A stretch of DNA of 60,000 bases, from assembly GCA_014529385.2 (NCBI GenBank), contig CM043966.1, forward strand, positions 36,498,739-36,558,738, read 5' to 3'. The stretch is from Adiantum capillus-veneris (Eukaryota > Streptophyta > Polypodiopsida > Polypodiales > Pteridaceae). How positions within the stretch are numbered: the stretch's first letter is position 1; each line of letters starts with the position of its first letter. This document shows, piece after piece, positions 24,061 to 34,880 of the stretch. The position numbers and the translations under genes are program-made. The notes under the pieces were generated by a model. That model made no database searches. It was not told the DNA's origin and was given only the letters and a program-made list of their open reading frames with translations.

Positions 24061-24985
24061 AATGGTAAGGATGGTGTCCCAAAGCTATGGTCCGATTTTT
24101 ACAGGTGAAGAGGATCCATACAAATGGCTTACAGATTTTGAACTGTACATATTGTCTTTGTGAATGCCCAACGAGGACAGTAAGATGCAAACCTTCCCAT
24201 TGGTGATGTGCGGAAAGGCCAAACTATGGTTTGAAGCTTTGGAGATTGAGCCGAGATAGGCATGGCCAGCTCTACAGACAATATTTCTACACAATTTTCA
24301 TAAGGAATCATCTCCAATTGAGATGGATGTGAGGCAAAAGGCTTTAAAGTAGGATGTAAGCAAGGAATTTAGTATGGTTTTGGATTGCTTTGAAGCATGC
24401 AGCGGAATTAGCAGCAGCTATGCAGCTAGCCAATGGTGAGTACTTCAAATTGGATAAGTTTATGGCATGCTTACATCCGCAGGTGCGGGAGAAAGTGGAC
24501 TATGACAGCCCAAAGAACTACAACGGGGAAGTTTCAATTGCAAGGTCAAAAAATTAAAAAGAAGATAGAACAGGGTGTAGCACGTTATGAAGCAATGGCA
24601 CGTGTTCAACCCCCAAAGTCCTCAAGAGTCAACTTAGGAGGAAAATCAAGGTAATAGGGTTGCAGCTACTATTTTGCAGTAGTGGATACATAGGTTCACG
24701 ATCTATCGGAGCTGATGCAGAAGCTACGGTTCAGTGTAATGGATAGGGGACAACCAAGAGGAGCAAGGGGCAGGGCAAGCCCGCTACTTGGAAGGTGCTA
24801 TAATTTTGATGAAGAAGGGCATTACGTGCCAGACTGTCCTCATCTACCGAGGGAAAGAGGCAGCATCTACCCATTGTTTGGCAGGGGAGAGGCCAAACAC
24901 AATTTAATGGCCCAAGGGAGCAAGCAATTGAGAATCCAATGCATCACTCTTGAAATAGCAGCCCTAAAGGTTCCTGCCTTAACAT
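24061..24985 (+). pseudogene. Ty3/gypsy gag remnant
   Basis: The frame opening at 24061 reads a retrotransposon gag start (YGPIFTGEEDPYKWLTDFEL), then the gag core (MCGKAKLWFEALEIEP, then ALQTIFLHNFHKESSP). Downstream, in a shifted frame, is a zinc knuckle CYNFDEEGHYVPDCP at about 24797-24841; its second Cys is Phe. In-frame stops (after LYILSL, after EIEP, after KALK) and shifts make it non-functional. It ends where the minus-strand Cys/His-rich ORF begins, at about 24.92-24.99 kb. Confidence 0.8.
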
Positions 24986-25889
24986 TATGACAATGTTTAC
25001 CAACATGTATTGCCAGTCGCGACATTGTACCATCTGTAGGCAAAACATAATAGATTTTGCAGGGACAAGCAGCAACACAAGTAACAACCTTCTGACAATA
25101 ATGACAAGTTATTGTTGTATTCTCTTCCATTGCAAGGTAGTCCTTTTTGACCTGTCTGTCCAAATATCCATGAAAATCTCTACTATTAAATTCTTGTTCC
25201 TTAACATAATGAGGACACGTTGAATAATTGCACTGCACGCATCCCAAACAGTGGCTTAGACGAATTGTGCATGCTATTGCCATGGTTGTCACAGATGGGC
25301 GAGTCCACAAGTGACCATCAAAGCGTTGCTACATCCATGTCATTCGTTTTGTTTTATCCTGAGTCGCAGGTAACTCAAAACACAAATTTCCATCATAATG
25401 TTGTGGAAGTTTAGCAACTTGCAAAGGAGCTCCACATAATGTTAATAGATCATTTAACTTTTTTGCCCCTGGATTTTGTTGAATCCAAATGACGATTGAC
25501 TGAGTTTTGAGCTGTCCTATATCGTCACCACTACTTTCAAGATGCATAATGCTTAAAACATCTTCAGATATCTCTTTGTCATTTCCTTTCTCATTGTCAA
25601 ATACCCGTATAAATGTGTCTGAATGAAGCATCTCAAACAAGCTCGAAAAAGATCCATCTATTAAGAAATACTGATGACCTTCGATATCCCACTGTGGTTG
25701 CAGTAAGACTTTTGTTAGGCCACAATCACTTTCAATAAGAGCAGATAGTGACTGAAAATGGCGAGATGGAGGTAGCAAACTGTGCAAATAGTAAGCACTA
25801 AGCAACAATAAGTTTCCCTTCAACTGAATGTCGCGGTTGACTATCTGACCACCAACCTTCCAAGTTATTATTACTTTCATGTTGGACAT
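24920..25889 (-). pseudogene. Cys/His-rich zinc-binding-like protein with one in-frame stop
   Basis: An ATG at 25889 opens 186 codons on the minus strand to a TAG at 25331-25329. The same frame continues past the stop for about 110 more protein-like codons. The first part (MSNMKVIITWKVGGQ) has no recognised domain. The second part has regular metal-ligand spacing: CLGCVQCNYSTCPHY, then TCHYCQ, then CVAACPCKIYYV, ending IHVGKHCHNV. This C-x2-C-x4-C, C-x2-C, C-x3-C-x-C, H-x3-H-x-H layout resembles the N-terminal zinc modules of some transposon-encoded proteins; that likeness is my inference. No catalytic DDE domain is visible. Its 3' end runs into the gag remnant. It may be a pseudogene, or the TAG may mark the true end of a 186-residue protein. 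Confidence 0.5.
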
Positions 25890-25929
25890 ATTCTCTCAAA
25901 CAAAAGATTACAGGGTGGAGATGCGAGAA

Positions 25930-26060
25930 AACTGTGGTGGATTAAGTGAAGGTGGTGAAGGTTAACGAAAGTTAAAAATAAAGTGAAGGTTAATGAAACT
26001 GGTGAAAGTTAATGAAAGATGTGAAGGTTAATGAAAGTGAAAGATTGGTAGGTAGATGAA
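25930..26060 (+). repeat. Short degenerate repeats GTGAAGGTTAATGAAA
   Basis: GTGAAGGTTAAYGAAA-type units recur five or six times just upstream of the minus-strand ORF. Confidence 0.7.
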
Positions 26061-26247
26061 AAGACAGTTGCATAAGATCTTGTGACGGCTCAAAGAATAA
26101 TGAAAATCATAATTGAAGAAGTGCATTTAATATATGACGGTTGTGAATGTATGTGCAGTGGAATATGTCATCAAATTTGAGGGGCCATTTAATTTCTAAA
26201 TGGTGGTTCAAGGACTGCATTTAATGCAGTCTAATAGTGTCTCCATC

Positions 26248-26248
<1 letters not shown>

Positions 26249-26285
<37 letters not shown>

Positions 26286-26294
26286 GATATATAT

Positions 26295-26366
<72 letters not shown>

Positions 26367-26720
26367 TGTATATATAATTTTTTTAGTTAAGTTATAAATG
26401 ATTTTGTGGGTGTGTGTAAACAACGTAGCATTTTTTAAAGTTAAGATATATATAATTATCTCTACAGAGTGTATGTATGTATGACTGTGCACATAGTTTT
26501 TCCATTTTGTGTGTGCGTGTGTTTGTGTATATAACTTAACTTTAAGAATGTTACGTTTTTTATACACACAAACACATACAATCATTTTTTTTAATATATG
26601 GCTGTGTGTGTGTGTGTGTAAAAAATGTAGTATTTTTTTAGTAAAATTATATATATGAATCCATTTTGTGTATATCTTTGTGTGTGTATATACACACATA
26701 TATATAAATGAATGTGTGTG
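26249..26720. repeat. Cluster of (AT)n and (TG)n microsatellites
   Basis: (AT)n at 26251-26280, (TG)n at 26297-26333, (TA)n at 26334-26360 and shorter TG tracts at 26603 and 26716 alternate with T-rich spacers. His/Thr- and Tyr/Ile-repeat frames here are artefacts. Confidence 0.95.
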
Positions 26721-26781
26721 TGTGAGTGTTTATACCACAATATAATTTTTTGCAATATATGGTGTGTGTTAAAAAAGTAGT

Positions 26782-26980
26782 AGTTGAGATGAAAGTGGAG
26801 TGAAGTTTAAGTGGAGTTTTAATTGAGATTAAAATGGAGTGAAGTGAAAGTGGAGTTTTTCTGTGAAGAAGGAGATGAAAGTGGAGTGAAGAGAAAGTGG
26901 AGGTTTCCTGTGAAGAAAGAGGAGTAAAAGAAGACAAGGTATTGTGTGTGTGTGTGTGTGTGTATGTGTGTGTGTGTGCG
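26782..26980 (+). repeat. AGTGGAG-type repeats and (TG)n, inverted relative at 34.8 kb
   Basis: Variants of GATGAAAGTGGAGTGAAG recur about five times, followed by (TG)n from 26944. The reverse complement of 34812-34873 reads TTGAGATGAAAGTAGAG, AAAAGTGGAGTTTTG and TGTGAAGAAGGAG, which matches this block, and it too is followed by (TG)n. The two blocks therefore face each other across the methyltransferase gene. Confidence 0.7.
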
Positions 26981-26994
26981 TGCTTACCTGCGCA

Positions 26995-27168
26995 TGCTCG
27001 GCCGATCCACCGGAGGAGCTCCATTAGGAGCTCCATTGGAGCTCCTCCATGCCTTGAAAGGCATGGTGAGAGGGCAGTGCGCGCGCTGTCTTCTCACCAT
27101 GCCTTTCAAGGCATGGGGGAGCTCCAATGGAGCTCCTATTGGACTTGCTCCGGTGGATCGGACGAGCG
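26995..27168. repeat. Long GC-rich hairpin upstream of the methyltransferase gene
   Basis: Outer arms (26995-27015 and 27148-27168) share CCGATCCACCGGAG. Inner arms (27027-27071 and 27092-27136) pair at almost every base and contain GGAGCTCCATTGGAGCTCC and CCATGCCTTGAAAGGCATGG. Two 11-base asymmetric segments separate the arms, and the loop is 20 bases (27072-27091, GCGC-rich). Each inner arm is itself palindromic. (TG)n on the left and (CA)n on the right extend the symmetry outward. Could be a snap-back MITE or small-RNA precursor. Confidence 0.9.
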
Positions 27169-27180
27169 CCGATCATGCAT

Positions 27181-27231
27181 ACGCACACACATTACACTTG
27201 CATACACACACAATCATACACACACAATCAT

Positions 27232-27262
<31 letters not shown>

Positions 27263-28090
27263 AACACTTGCATTCACAACATCAACACACTTGCATACAT
27301 ACACATACACATATATAAACACTTGCATTCACAACATCGACACACTTGCATACATAGCACAAACACACACACAATCATGCATACAGACACACACATATTA
27401 CACTTACATTCACACACACACAATCATGCATACATCCACACACACACACATATAAACACTTTCATTCACACACATCAACACACTTGCATACACACATACT
27501 AAACAGAGTTACAGTAACAATTACAATGATGTAAGAACAGGTCGTTGTAGAGAAGAGGTACACAAATGTCAAAGTGGATTTGTATTTTTCCTTGCCATGA
27601 GCAAGTTGAGAATGGTTTTTTTTTTTAATTTGCATTTTACGCCGTTATGCTGTCGAAATTTATAAGTTTATATTTGTATTGTCATGCATACGCACACATA
27701 CACATATATAAACACTTGCATTCACAACATCAACACACTTGCATACATAGCACAATCATGCATACAGACACACACATATTACACTTACATTCACACACAC
27801 ACAATCATGCATACATCCACACACTCACACACATATAAACACTTGCATTCACACACATCAACACACTTCCATACAAGACACCATGCATACACACATACTA
27901 AACACACTTACAGTAGCAATTACAATGATGTAAGAACAGGTCGTTGTAGAGAAGAGGTATACAAATGTCAAAGTGGATTTGTATTTTTCCTTGCCATGAG
28001 CAAGTTGAGAATGGTTTTTTTTTTTATTTTCATTTTACGCCGTTATGCTGCTGAAATTTAGAAGTTTATATTTGTATTGTCATTGCTAAG
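27181..28090 (+). repeat. Duplicated CA-rich block, two copies of about 400 bp
   Basis: 27276-27680 and 27690-28090 share, in order, AAACACTTGCATTCACAACA phrases, AATCATGCATACA and an 180-bp unique segment. The unique segments (27498-27683 and 27898-28083) are about 95 percent alike; they hold GATGTAAGAACAGGTCGTTG and end in a T-run plus ACGCCGTTATGCTG. The second copy ends 40 bp before the methyltransferase start codon. Confidence 0.85.
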
Positions 28091-28120
28091 AGGATTTTTG
28101 CTATTTGTGGTTGATAGATT

Positions 28121-31100
28121 ATGGCTCGTACACCATATAAACGTGGCAGGACATGTATCTCTCAAAGTAAGTTCAAATACATTAAGCTTTGTGTTCTTTT
28201 AATTTGTCTCCACATACTCACTAAACTAGTTGTGTTCTTATTGTTTTTTGCTTGTAGGAGTAGGATACACATTAAGGTTTGGTACTACAGGGCATAGGGC
28301 CAATGCACGATCTTCCATTGCTTCTTCTAATGTCCGTCGAAAGGAGGATATTTTGGGTGATGTGCATGAAGAAGAGGTGTTCATAGATATTCATGCTACA
28401 CAAGGTGAATTGGTGGCTCACAGCGCGTCTGAAGCAACAACAATTGTTGTTAAACCTCTCGATCATCCAACAGTATTTGGAAAGGATGTTCATGGTCGAA
28501 TATTGGAGGAGATTGTAGAGGGTTTTATTGTAAAGAGAGGTGGGGAACCTCCTCGCATTCCTCTCTGCAGATTTATGGAAAATGAAGCCATTAAAGCGGT
28601 GGGTCCAGGCACTGAGGGCTTGGTGAAAAGGTTTGAGATGTCTGGATATAGTGTGCTTGGAGCTCCATTTCTTGTGTCATTTAAGAAGCCAAGCCATGAT
28701 CAACATTATGTTTCCGACTTAGACAAAGATGAATGGGGGCCTATTTGGCGAGAAATAAGCGATGATTTTGGTAATTCCCTTCCTCTTGAGTGGGAAGACT
28801 TAAGGGGAAAAAATTTTATCGTTTGGGATGGTAATCACCGTTTGAAAACTTGGATGCGCTTAATAAAAACACGTAAGTGATTTCTTTTTGTTTAATGTAA
28901 AGTTGACTTGTATTACTCTATGCTTTCTAATTTTCTTTTTTGTTGTTGTAGAGTTTTCAATGATAAAGTGGAGACATTGTTCTGTGAAGTGTCAATTTGT
29001 CTATGTTGATAGAAGTGCAGAAGGGGAGCTTATGCTAGCTTTGCACTCTCAAAATGAGTAGGCACATTTGTTGTTTTGAAAGTTATTGCTATTACTTTAT
29101 CGATGTCATTCTCCTGCCATTCAATTTAAGATATTGTGGTTTAGGATTGGTAGAACCACTGTGAGTACAAATTTTGGGCAAGAGATCTTCTTGTTCCAAA
29201 AACTGGCTGTGGAAAGCAAAGATTCTTTAATGAAAGACTTTCCCAAGATTGGGTTCGATGGATAGAGGTAGAGCTTGCTTGTGAGAAGAAGGCATCTAAA
29301 GGGAGTTGGTACAACGCTTTTGCTCTTTTATTAGCAATGCTCATATGGAAGGTATATTTTTTTGCCTTAAAGTACACTTTTTATGTAATTTCTAAAGCTT
29401 GACATTATTTTTAAAAATCTTACTTTTTTTTCATTTGCTCTACAAAAGGAAGACTTTGACTTGTCTCTTATCAAAGAGATGCAAGAGATCAATGACTCTC
29501 GATTTCACTACCAGAAAAGGAAATGGTTGCTCGAGGAAAAGTAGAAAAAATATTCAAAGAAAGAGCTTATAAGGTAAACACTTTCTCTTCTCACCGTTCA
29601 TGTTTGAATTTCTACAAAATTGTACGTTGACATGTCATTTGAATTTGATTTATTTGATTGAAAAATTGATTTGATTTGATCTCGTGCTAATGCAACATAG
29701 ATGTTGGCCATTGCCAACCCCGCCAATGGCTAGGGGTTCTTCTCTTTATTATTTAACTTCAATTAGATAAGAGAAAAGCATCAAGTGGGCCTTACAAGAG
29801 ACAAGGTCCACTCTTTGGCAACTTCTAAAATATCACCAGAGAGGTAATAATTTTTGGATAAAAAATACACATGAAATCATCAAATGAATCAATGCATTTA
29901 TGGTTTGTTTATTGTTTTCTCTATAGGAAAAAGGAAATATTGCACTCTTTGATGCATTGCCGTGTAGATGATGTTACTTCTGAGTGTTATATTAGTGCAA
30001 TGAAATTTAGAATGTACTTGCGTAAAGAGTGGTATTGGGGAAGTATCTTGAAGCAATGCTTGAGGATCAAAGGGAAAATGATTGAAGAAATGCCGGAGGG
30101 CTTTGAAGCATGGTGATGTCACCAGAGAGGTAATAATTTTTGGATAAAAAATACACATGAAATCATAAAATGAATCAATGCATTTATGGTTTGTTTATTG
30201 TTTTCTCTATAGGAAAAAGGAAATATTGCACTCTTTGATGCATTGCCGTGTAGATGATGTTACTTCTGAGTGCTATATTAGTGCAATGAAATTTAGAATG
30301 TACTTGCGTAAAGAGTGGTATTGGGGAAGTATCTTGAAGCAATGCTTGAGGATCAAAGGGAAAATGATTGAAGAAATGCCGGAGGGCTTTGAAGCATGGT
30401 TTCATCACCAATTGAGGGACCACATTGATAAAGCTTTTGTGGAGCTTTGGAGTAAGCTCAACACAAAAGAGTCGGATGAAAAAATTCCAGAGCTTATGGA
30501 ATCTTCGAGGAGAGTATTATTCAGGTAATACAATTGATATCTTTATGGCTGTTATTCTATTTTTTACTTAGAGTTTGTATAATAAATAAGTCACTTAGGA
30601 AAGGAGCTCAAATAAAGTTAAGTGCATTTTATGTAGATGGCTAATTCAGCTTTACGATCAAACTTTGTTAGAGAAGTTGCCAATTGCTCTTGAAAGTTGG
30701 AGGGAGCTCTCTTGTGAGAAGTGTATGTATCCACTATGGATGAGAGATTATGGTTTGATTGCTTGGGAAATTGAGTATTGCCCTTGGTGGCTAGATTACA
30801 CTCGAGGCACCTACCCACGTGATGAAGGGAACTTATATAAAGGTTATTTTTGGCATTTATAAAAACTACAAAATTGTTAAAGTGCTCATACTATTTAGAT
30901 TATTTTTGTGAGAAATATATTTTTGTTTGCTTTAGAGCACGTTCTTGAAAGAAATGAAGATGGTATTGAGGAGATTGGCTCAGCTTCCAAGAAAGCCACC
31001 TCTTCGAAAAGAGTAAACAATAGTACAATCTCCTCCATAAAGAAACGATTGGATTTTGTTAGATCCAAGAAGCCCAATAAGTCTCCCAAAAAGAACCAAA

Positions 31101-32385
31101 AAGGTGCTCAAGGCTCCACAGGTAAACTTGCTTGTATAGATATCTAGTTGTCACTTTATTTCTACTCAACAATTCTTGGTGAAATATTTTATTTTTTGAT
31201 TATGCAGTGCCTTCCATAGATTGTGATGTGACCGTTATTGGCAACATGCTAGATGTTTACAAAATTTCTCTCGATGATGAGAAATGGTAAACACATGTGA
31301 AAAGAAAGACTAACTATGTGTGGTGTGTGTTGTGAATGTTTGAAATACATGTATTTGATCGTATGCAGGATCTTGGATTTTCTTCATTCAGCCCATGTTG
31401 ATGGGGAAAAGAGCAATGAAGTGGTCTCTCTTTTTTTTGCGGGATTTTCAACAAACTTTAAAGTTGAAATTTTTCAGAGAACGAGGTATGCATCCTTCAA
31501 AACCACAATGGACAGTCTATCATAGTTTTGGAAATTTAATTAAATTAACAATGCGTATTATGCAGGTCCCTCCATGGAATCAATTCTCTCGAAAATTAAG
31601 TAAGAAAGTGGCCGTAATAGCTTCAAAGTATATGGCAGACAATGGGTGGTACATCACTTTAAGCTCCACTAATCCCTTTGGCATTGTGTCTAGCCATGCC
31701 ATTGAGATTGGATTCAAAATGATGCACACCATCCTTATTTTGATCCTTGATGGTTATGTGCAAAAGACCATTGAGATTGAGAGAGTAAGTAAATTTATTT
31801 GTTGATTGAAAAGCATGCTCGTAGTTTTCTTCAATTAGATCACATTCTAATTGTAATTTGTAGGTCGAAACACTATTGCTAGGATTGTTTTATCATAAGG
31901 GTCAACGTCCTATCTACGATCGACGAGATGGAGAGAGCGTGGACAACAACTCTTTCGATGCCAAGTCTGGAATACTAGTGGAGCGCGCCGACGGAGAGTA
32001 CATTGGAGGACACGCTCTTAGAGGTGCCGCCGAGCGTAGCCTTGACTTCTTTCGGTAAGAATATATGCTTCCAGCTATGCGTTATTGGACTATGTTACAT
32101 AAAGTAAAAATGCGCATATTTTTTGCTTTTTTTAGCTGGCTTGTGCGGACATTTACTGCGGAGCACACCTACATTGTTGATATGTTTTTTGGATGTGGTG
32201 GCTTGGGCAATGTTTGCGTTGAGTTGTCTAGACACTGTCTCTGCATAGATAGTGATCCAGAGGTCTTCCATCAACATCTTTCACGCTTCAAGGCTCTATG
32301 TGTACGTGCTATTTCAGCGGTTGATGCAGATAGCGATGAGGAGATTGATTGGCAACAATATGAGCCCAGATCACATTGCCCTTGA
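28121..32385 (+). CDS. Intron-rich ParB-like plus DNA amino-methyltransferase fusion gene
   Basis: Exons read by eye: 28121-28166, 28258-28872, 28952-29057, ~29154-29351, 29449-29573, 30213-30524, 30637-30842, 30936-31121, 31208-31286, 31369-31485, 31566-31784, 31864-32054, 32136-32385 (stop TGA). Introns are mostly 70-120 bp, AT-rich, GT-AG. Residues about 195-255 look like a ParB/sulfiredoxin-type domain: FIVWDGNHRLKTW (WDGNHR at 205-210), then VKCQFVYVD and LALHSQNE. Middle exons hold a WEIEYCPWWLD motif and a basic linker (SKKATSSKRVN). The last exons resemble a permuted N4/N6 DNA methyltransferase: PPWNQF, ADNGWYITLSS, then a C-terminal SAM-binding loop VDMFFGCGGLGNVCVELS with acidic CIDSDPE. 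Expected role: DNA base methylation with a ParB-fold partner. Doubts: the exon 3/4 and 10/11 joins do not stay in frame with the obvious sites, exon 5 has a TAG at 29542-29544, and a clear DPPY motif is missing, so this copy may be a recent pseudogene. Confidence 0.75.
29834..30402 (+). repeat. 286-bp tandem duplication of intron plus exon 6
   Basis: 29834-30119 and 30120-30402 are nearly identical; I see about two differences. Each copy carries CACCAGAGAGGTAATAATTT, the intron end, an acceptor (CTATAG) and the first part of exon 6. The first exon copy (29927-30116) runs into a TGA directly after the codons for GFEAW, where the second continues into HHQLRDHID. Skipping the first copy restores the frame. 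Confidence 0.9.
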
Positions 32386-32639
32386 TTGACATCAACATTG
32401 GTATTATCTATCGGTTTTTCTAGTTTGTGATTTTTATGGAACGACGTATGACCATGGTGTTTGGGTGTCACTTTTTTGGTATTAATGAAGACATGTTGTT
32501 GGTGTTGATCGTCCTTATCAATTCAGCCATGATTTCATATTTATTATGCTAGATAGAAGTTAGTTGAGAGCTTTGGATTTACCAAAGTAATATACCAACA
32601 CATGCTTTTTTGCGTATGTAATTTCTTCTTCCCGTGAGC

Positions 32640-32975
32640 ATTCGCTGCTGCACGGAAGCAAGTATGGAATGGGGATTTTTTTAGTTTGAATTTTCATGCC
32701 ATTCTGCTGCCGAAATTTTGATTGCTTGTCAATATAATCATGATTTTTGTTCATGTTTGAAAACATAATCATGGTTTCATGTATACAGAAAAGTTAGTCA
32801 AGCTTCACGGAAGCAAGTATGGAATGGAAATCAAGCTTCACGGAAGCAAGTATAGAATGGGAAAGCTTAACGAAAGTTAGGCAAGCTTTCACGGAAGCAA
32901 GTATGGAATGGGTTTTTTTTTTATTTTTCACGTTGTTATGCTGTCAAAATTTTGATTGCTTGTCAGTATTTCTTT
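32640..32975 (+). repeat. CACGGAAGCAAGTATGGAAT repeats and T-run blocks
   Basis: The 20-mer recurs, with small changes, at about 32651, 32804, 32838 and 32891. Two copies lead into a T-run and TTTTCAYGYYRTTMTGCTG-YAAATTTTGATTGCTTGTC (to 32735 and 32970). The same arrangement (GCAAGTTGAGAATGG, T-run, CCGTTATGCTG) occurs twice upstream of the gene at 27600-27665 and 27992-28060. Confidence 0.75.
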
Positions 32976-32994
32976 ACACTGTCGGTCTAAGAAT

Positions 32995-33075
32995 ATATAT
33001 AGTTTTATATATAATATTTATATTATATATATATATACATAATATTTATATTATATATATATATATAATATCTTT

Positions 33076-33110
<35 letters not shown>

Positions 33111-33115
33111 TATGT
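32995..33115. repeat. (TA)n and (TTTA)n microsatellites
   Basis: TA-rich tracts at 32995-33070 are followed by about ten TTTA units (33073-33112). Confidence 0.95.
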
Positions 33116-33776
33116 GTGTGTTTATGTACAAATGCAGTTCTTCAACTCAATAAAGTGTTCTTAATTACTATTTTATATGCAAAAGTCTATGCGTGTATCA
33201 TTACTTTGAGGTCTCTGCCCAAACAAGTACAACCATCAATATTTTTTACATTCCTAGTTTCAAATTGGCTTATTAGGCATTCATCCTTGTTTGCAACAAC
33301 ACCTACATGGACACGAAACAACATTCTACTAAAAGTAGGGTAAATACTAAAGACATGCTCATCTTTTTCTTGCATTATATAAAAAACTCACATATATTTT
33401 CTTTACGTTTGGCTTTCAAACAGTGTTTCAGTTTAGCTACGAGATATCAACAATACCCTAAATTATGACAGATCTTGAAGATGTGTTAGAAGACCAGGCT
33501 GATTAAAAGTATCACAGCTACTTCAATAATAATAAGTCAGACAGAGACATATGAATTATTCTCGCCAAGGGACTGAAGAGTGGAACACCATCATATAGTT
33601 AAAATAAGCATCATATAATTAAAATAAGTTGTTTACATGATTAGGTAGGGAATCAAACCTGCACACACACACACACATACAGAGTACAACTTGCATCACA
33701 CTAGTACGATTTATCATGTGCTAGTGCATATTTATTTAACTATATATATTTAGTGCATAATTATTTAAATCTTGCC

Positions 33777-34133
33777 TCAATCTTTTACCACATTAGAGCC
33801 AGAGATGTCGACCTGGTTGATTGTGCGTTTGCAGACAAGCAAATGGTCAATGTCCACCTGTAAAGTGGCCCTTCGAGAGCTGTCTATGTACCCCCATGTC
33901 TCCCACTTGCCCAGAGCTTCTCGCATTGTCTCAAAGCCGTCATGGAGTTCCTGGTCTCTGGTGTTGCGAGCGTGATTAAGGTAGTTGAACATCCGGATCG
34001 CCTTGTTTGTGTCACGCTCTCTCTGTGTAAACGTCTTATTTTCTTCAAGGGGTGCGTTGGGGGGGAGTTTGTGAAGCTCTCGATGGATTTTTGCAACTAC
34101 CTCATTACCAGTAGTTTCATATCCTATAGGCAT
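33777..34133 (-). CDS. Unrecognised 118-residue protein
   Basis: An ATG at 34133 opens 118 codons ending in TAA or TAG near 33777. The product is charged and mostly helical-looking (EVVAKIHRELHKLPPNAP; TNKAIRMFNYLNHARNTRDQ; FETMREALGKWETWGYIDSS), with no signal peptide or membrane segment. A TATA-type box (TATATAA) lies at 34227-34221, about 90 bp upstream on the same strand, which fits a promoter. It points toward the methyltransferase gene from the far side of the repeat-bounded block. I know no family for it; the natural amino-acid composition and TATA spacing are the only support. Confidence 0.4.
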   Translation of the reverse strand: MPIGYETTGNEVVAKIHRELHKLPPNAPLEENKTFTQRERDTNKAIRMFNYLNHARNTRDQELHDGFETMREALGKWETWGYIDSSRRATLQVDIDHLLVCKRTINQVDISGSNVVKD

Positions 34134-34220
34134 TGTATAAGTACACGGAAAATGAAAAAATATCTCTTGATTAGCACCTCCGATTCACTTGTGTAGCATA
34201 TGGGGCTTGCCTTGTAACAT

Positions 34221-34227
34221 TTATATA
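34221..34227 (-). promoter_or_regulatory. Candidate TATA box for the 118-residue ORF
   Basis: On the minus strand the sequence reads CCTATATAAATG, a good plant TATA match, about 90 bp before the ATG at 34133. Confidence 0.35.
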
Positions 34228-34324
34228 GGCTAAAGCAGCATGCTCTCAAAAATCATTGATAGTGATGGAAGAGTGGCATGTGTTAGTGACATGAGGGGTC
34301 CCACACAGCATATGCTAACTACTA

Positions 34325-34640
34325 AATTGGAGCGTGCAATAATATATGCATGATTTGTCAATATGAATATTATGCCCCTATGAATATTATAATCGTCTAC
34401 TAGTCCACCACTAACTTTTAAAGTGGGGCGTGCAATAAAATATGCATGATTTGTCTCTACGATTATTATTCCCCTATAAAATTTATAAGCATCTAATAGT
34501 GCAATGAGTAGACACCACTAACTGCCTCTCTAAGGGCTCAGGAAACACTATGATTATTATTCCCCTATGAATACTATAAGCATATAATAGTGCAATGAGT
34601 AACCACCACTAACTGCCTCTCTAAAGGCTCGGAAAAAATT
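34325..34640 (+). repeat. Degenerate tandem repeat, period about 91-97 bp
   Basis: Three units share ATTATTATTCCCCTATRAA, TATAAGCATMTAATAGTGCA and CCACCACTAACTGCCTCTCT. The last two are most alike, starting near 34461 and 34552; an older unit starts near 34328 (GGRGCGTGCAATAAWATATG). Confidence 0.75.
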
Positions 34641-34685
34641 ATTTGTGGACCCGGCTTTGGAACCTTTTCACATGCATATGAACAA

Positions 34686-34880
<195 letters not shown>

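Noticed and set aside
26247-27502. His/Thr-rich and Tyr/Ile-rich ORFs around the CA/TG/TA tracts
   Set aside because: Dinucleotide-repeat translations; the hairpin and duplications explain the remaining structure.
31395-31805. 136-codon ORF reading through the intron at 31486-31565 as the true coding frame
   Set aside because: Only its second half (from 31566) matches the methyltransferase block and the paralogue; the first half has no such match, and good splice sites bound the intron. The frame conflict is recorded as a doubt in the gene entry.
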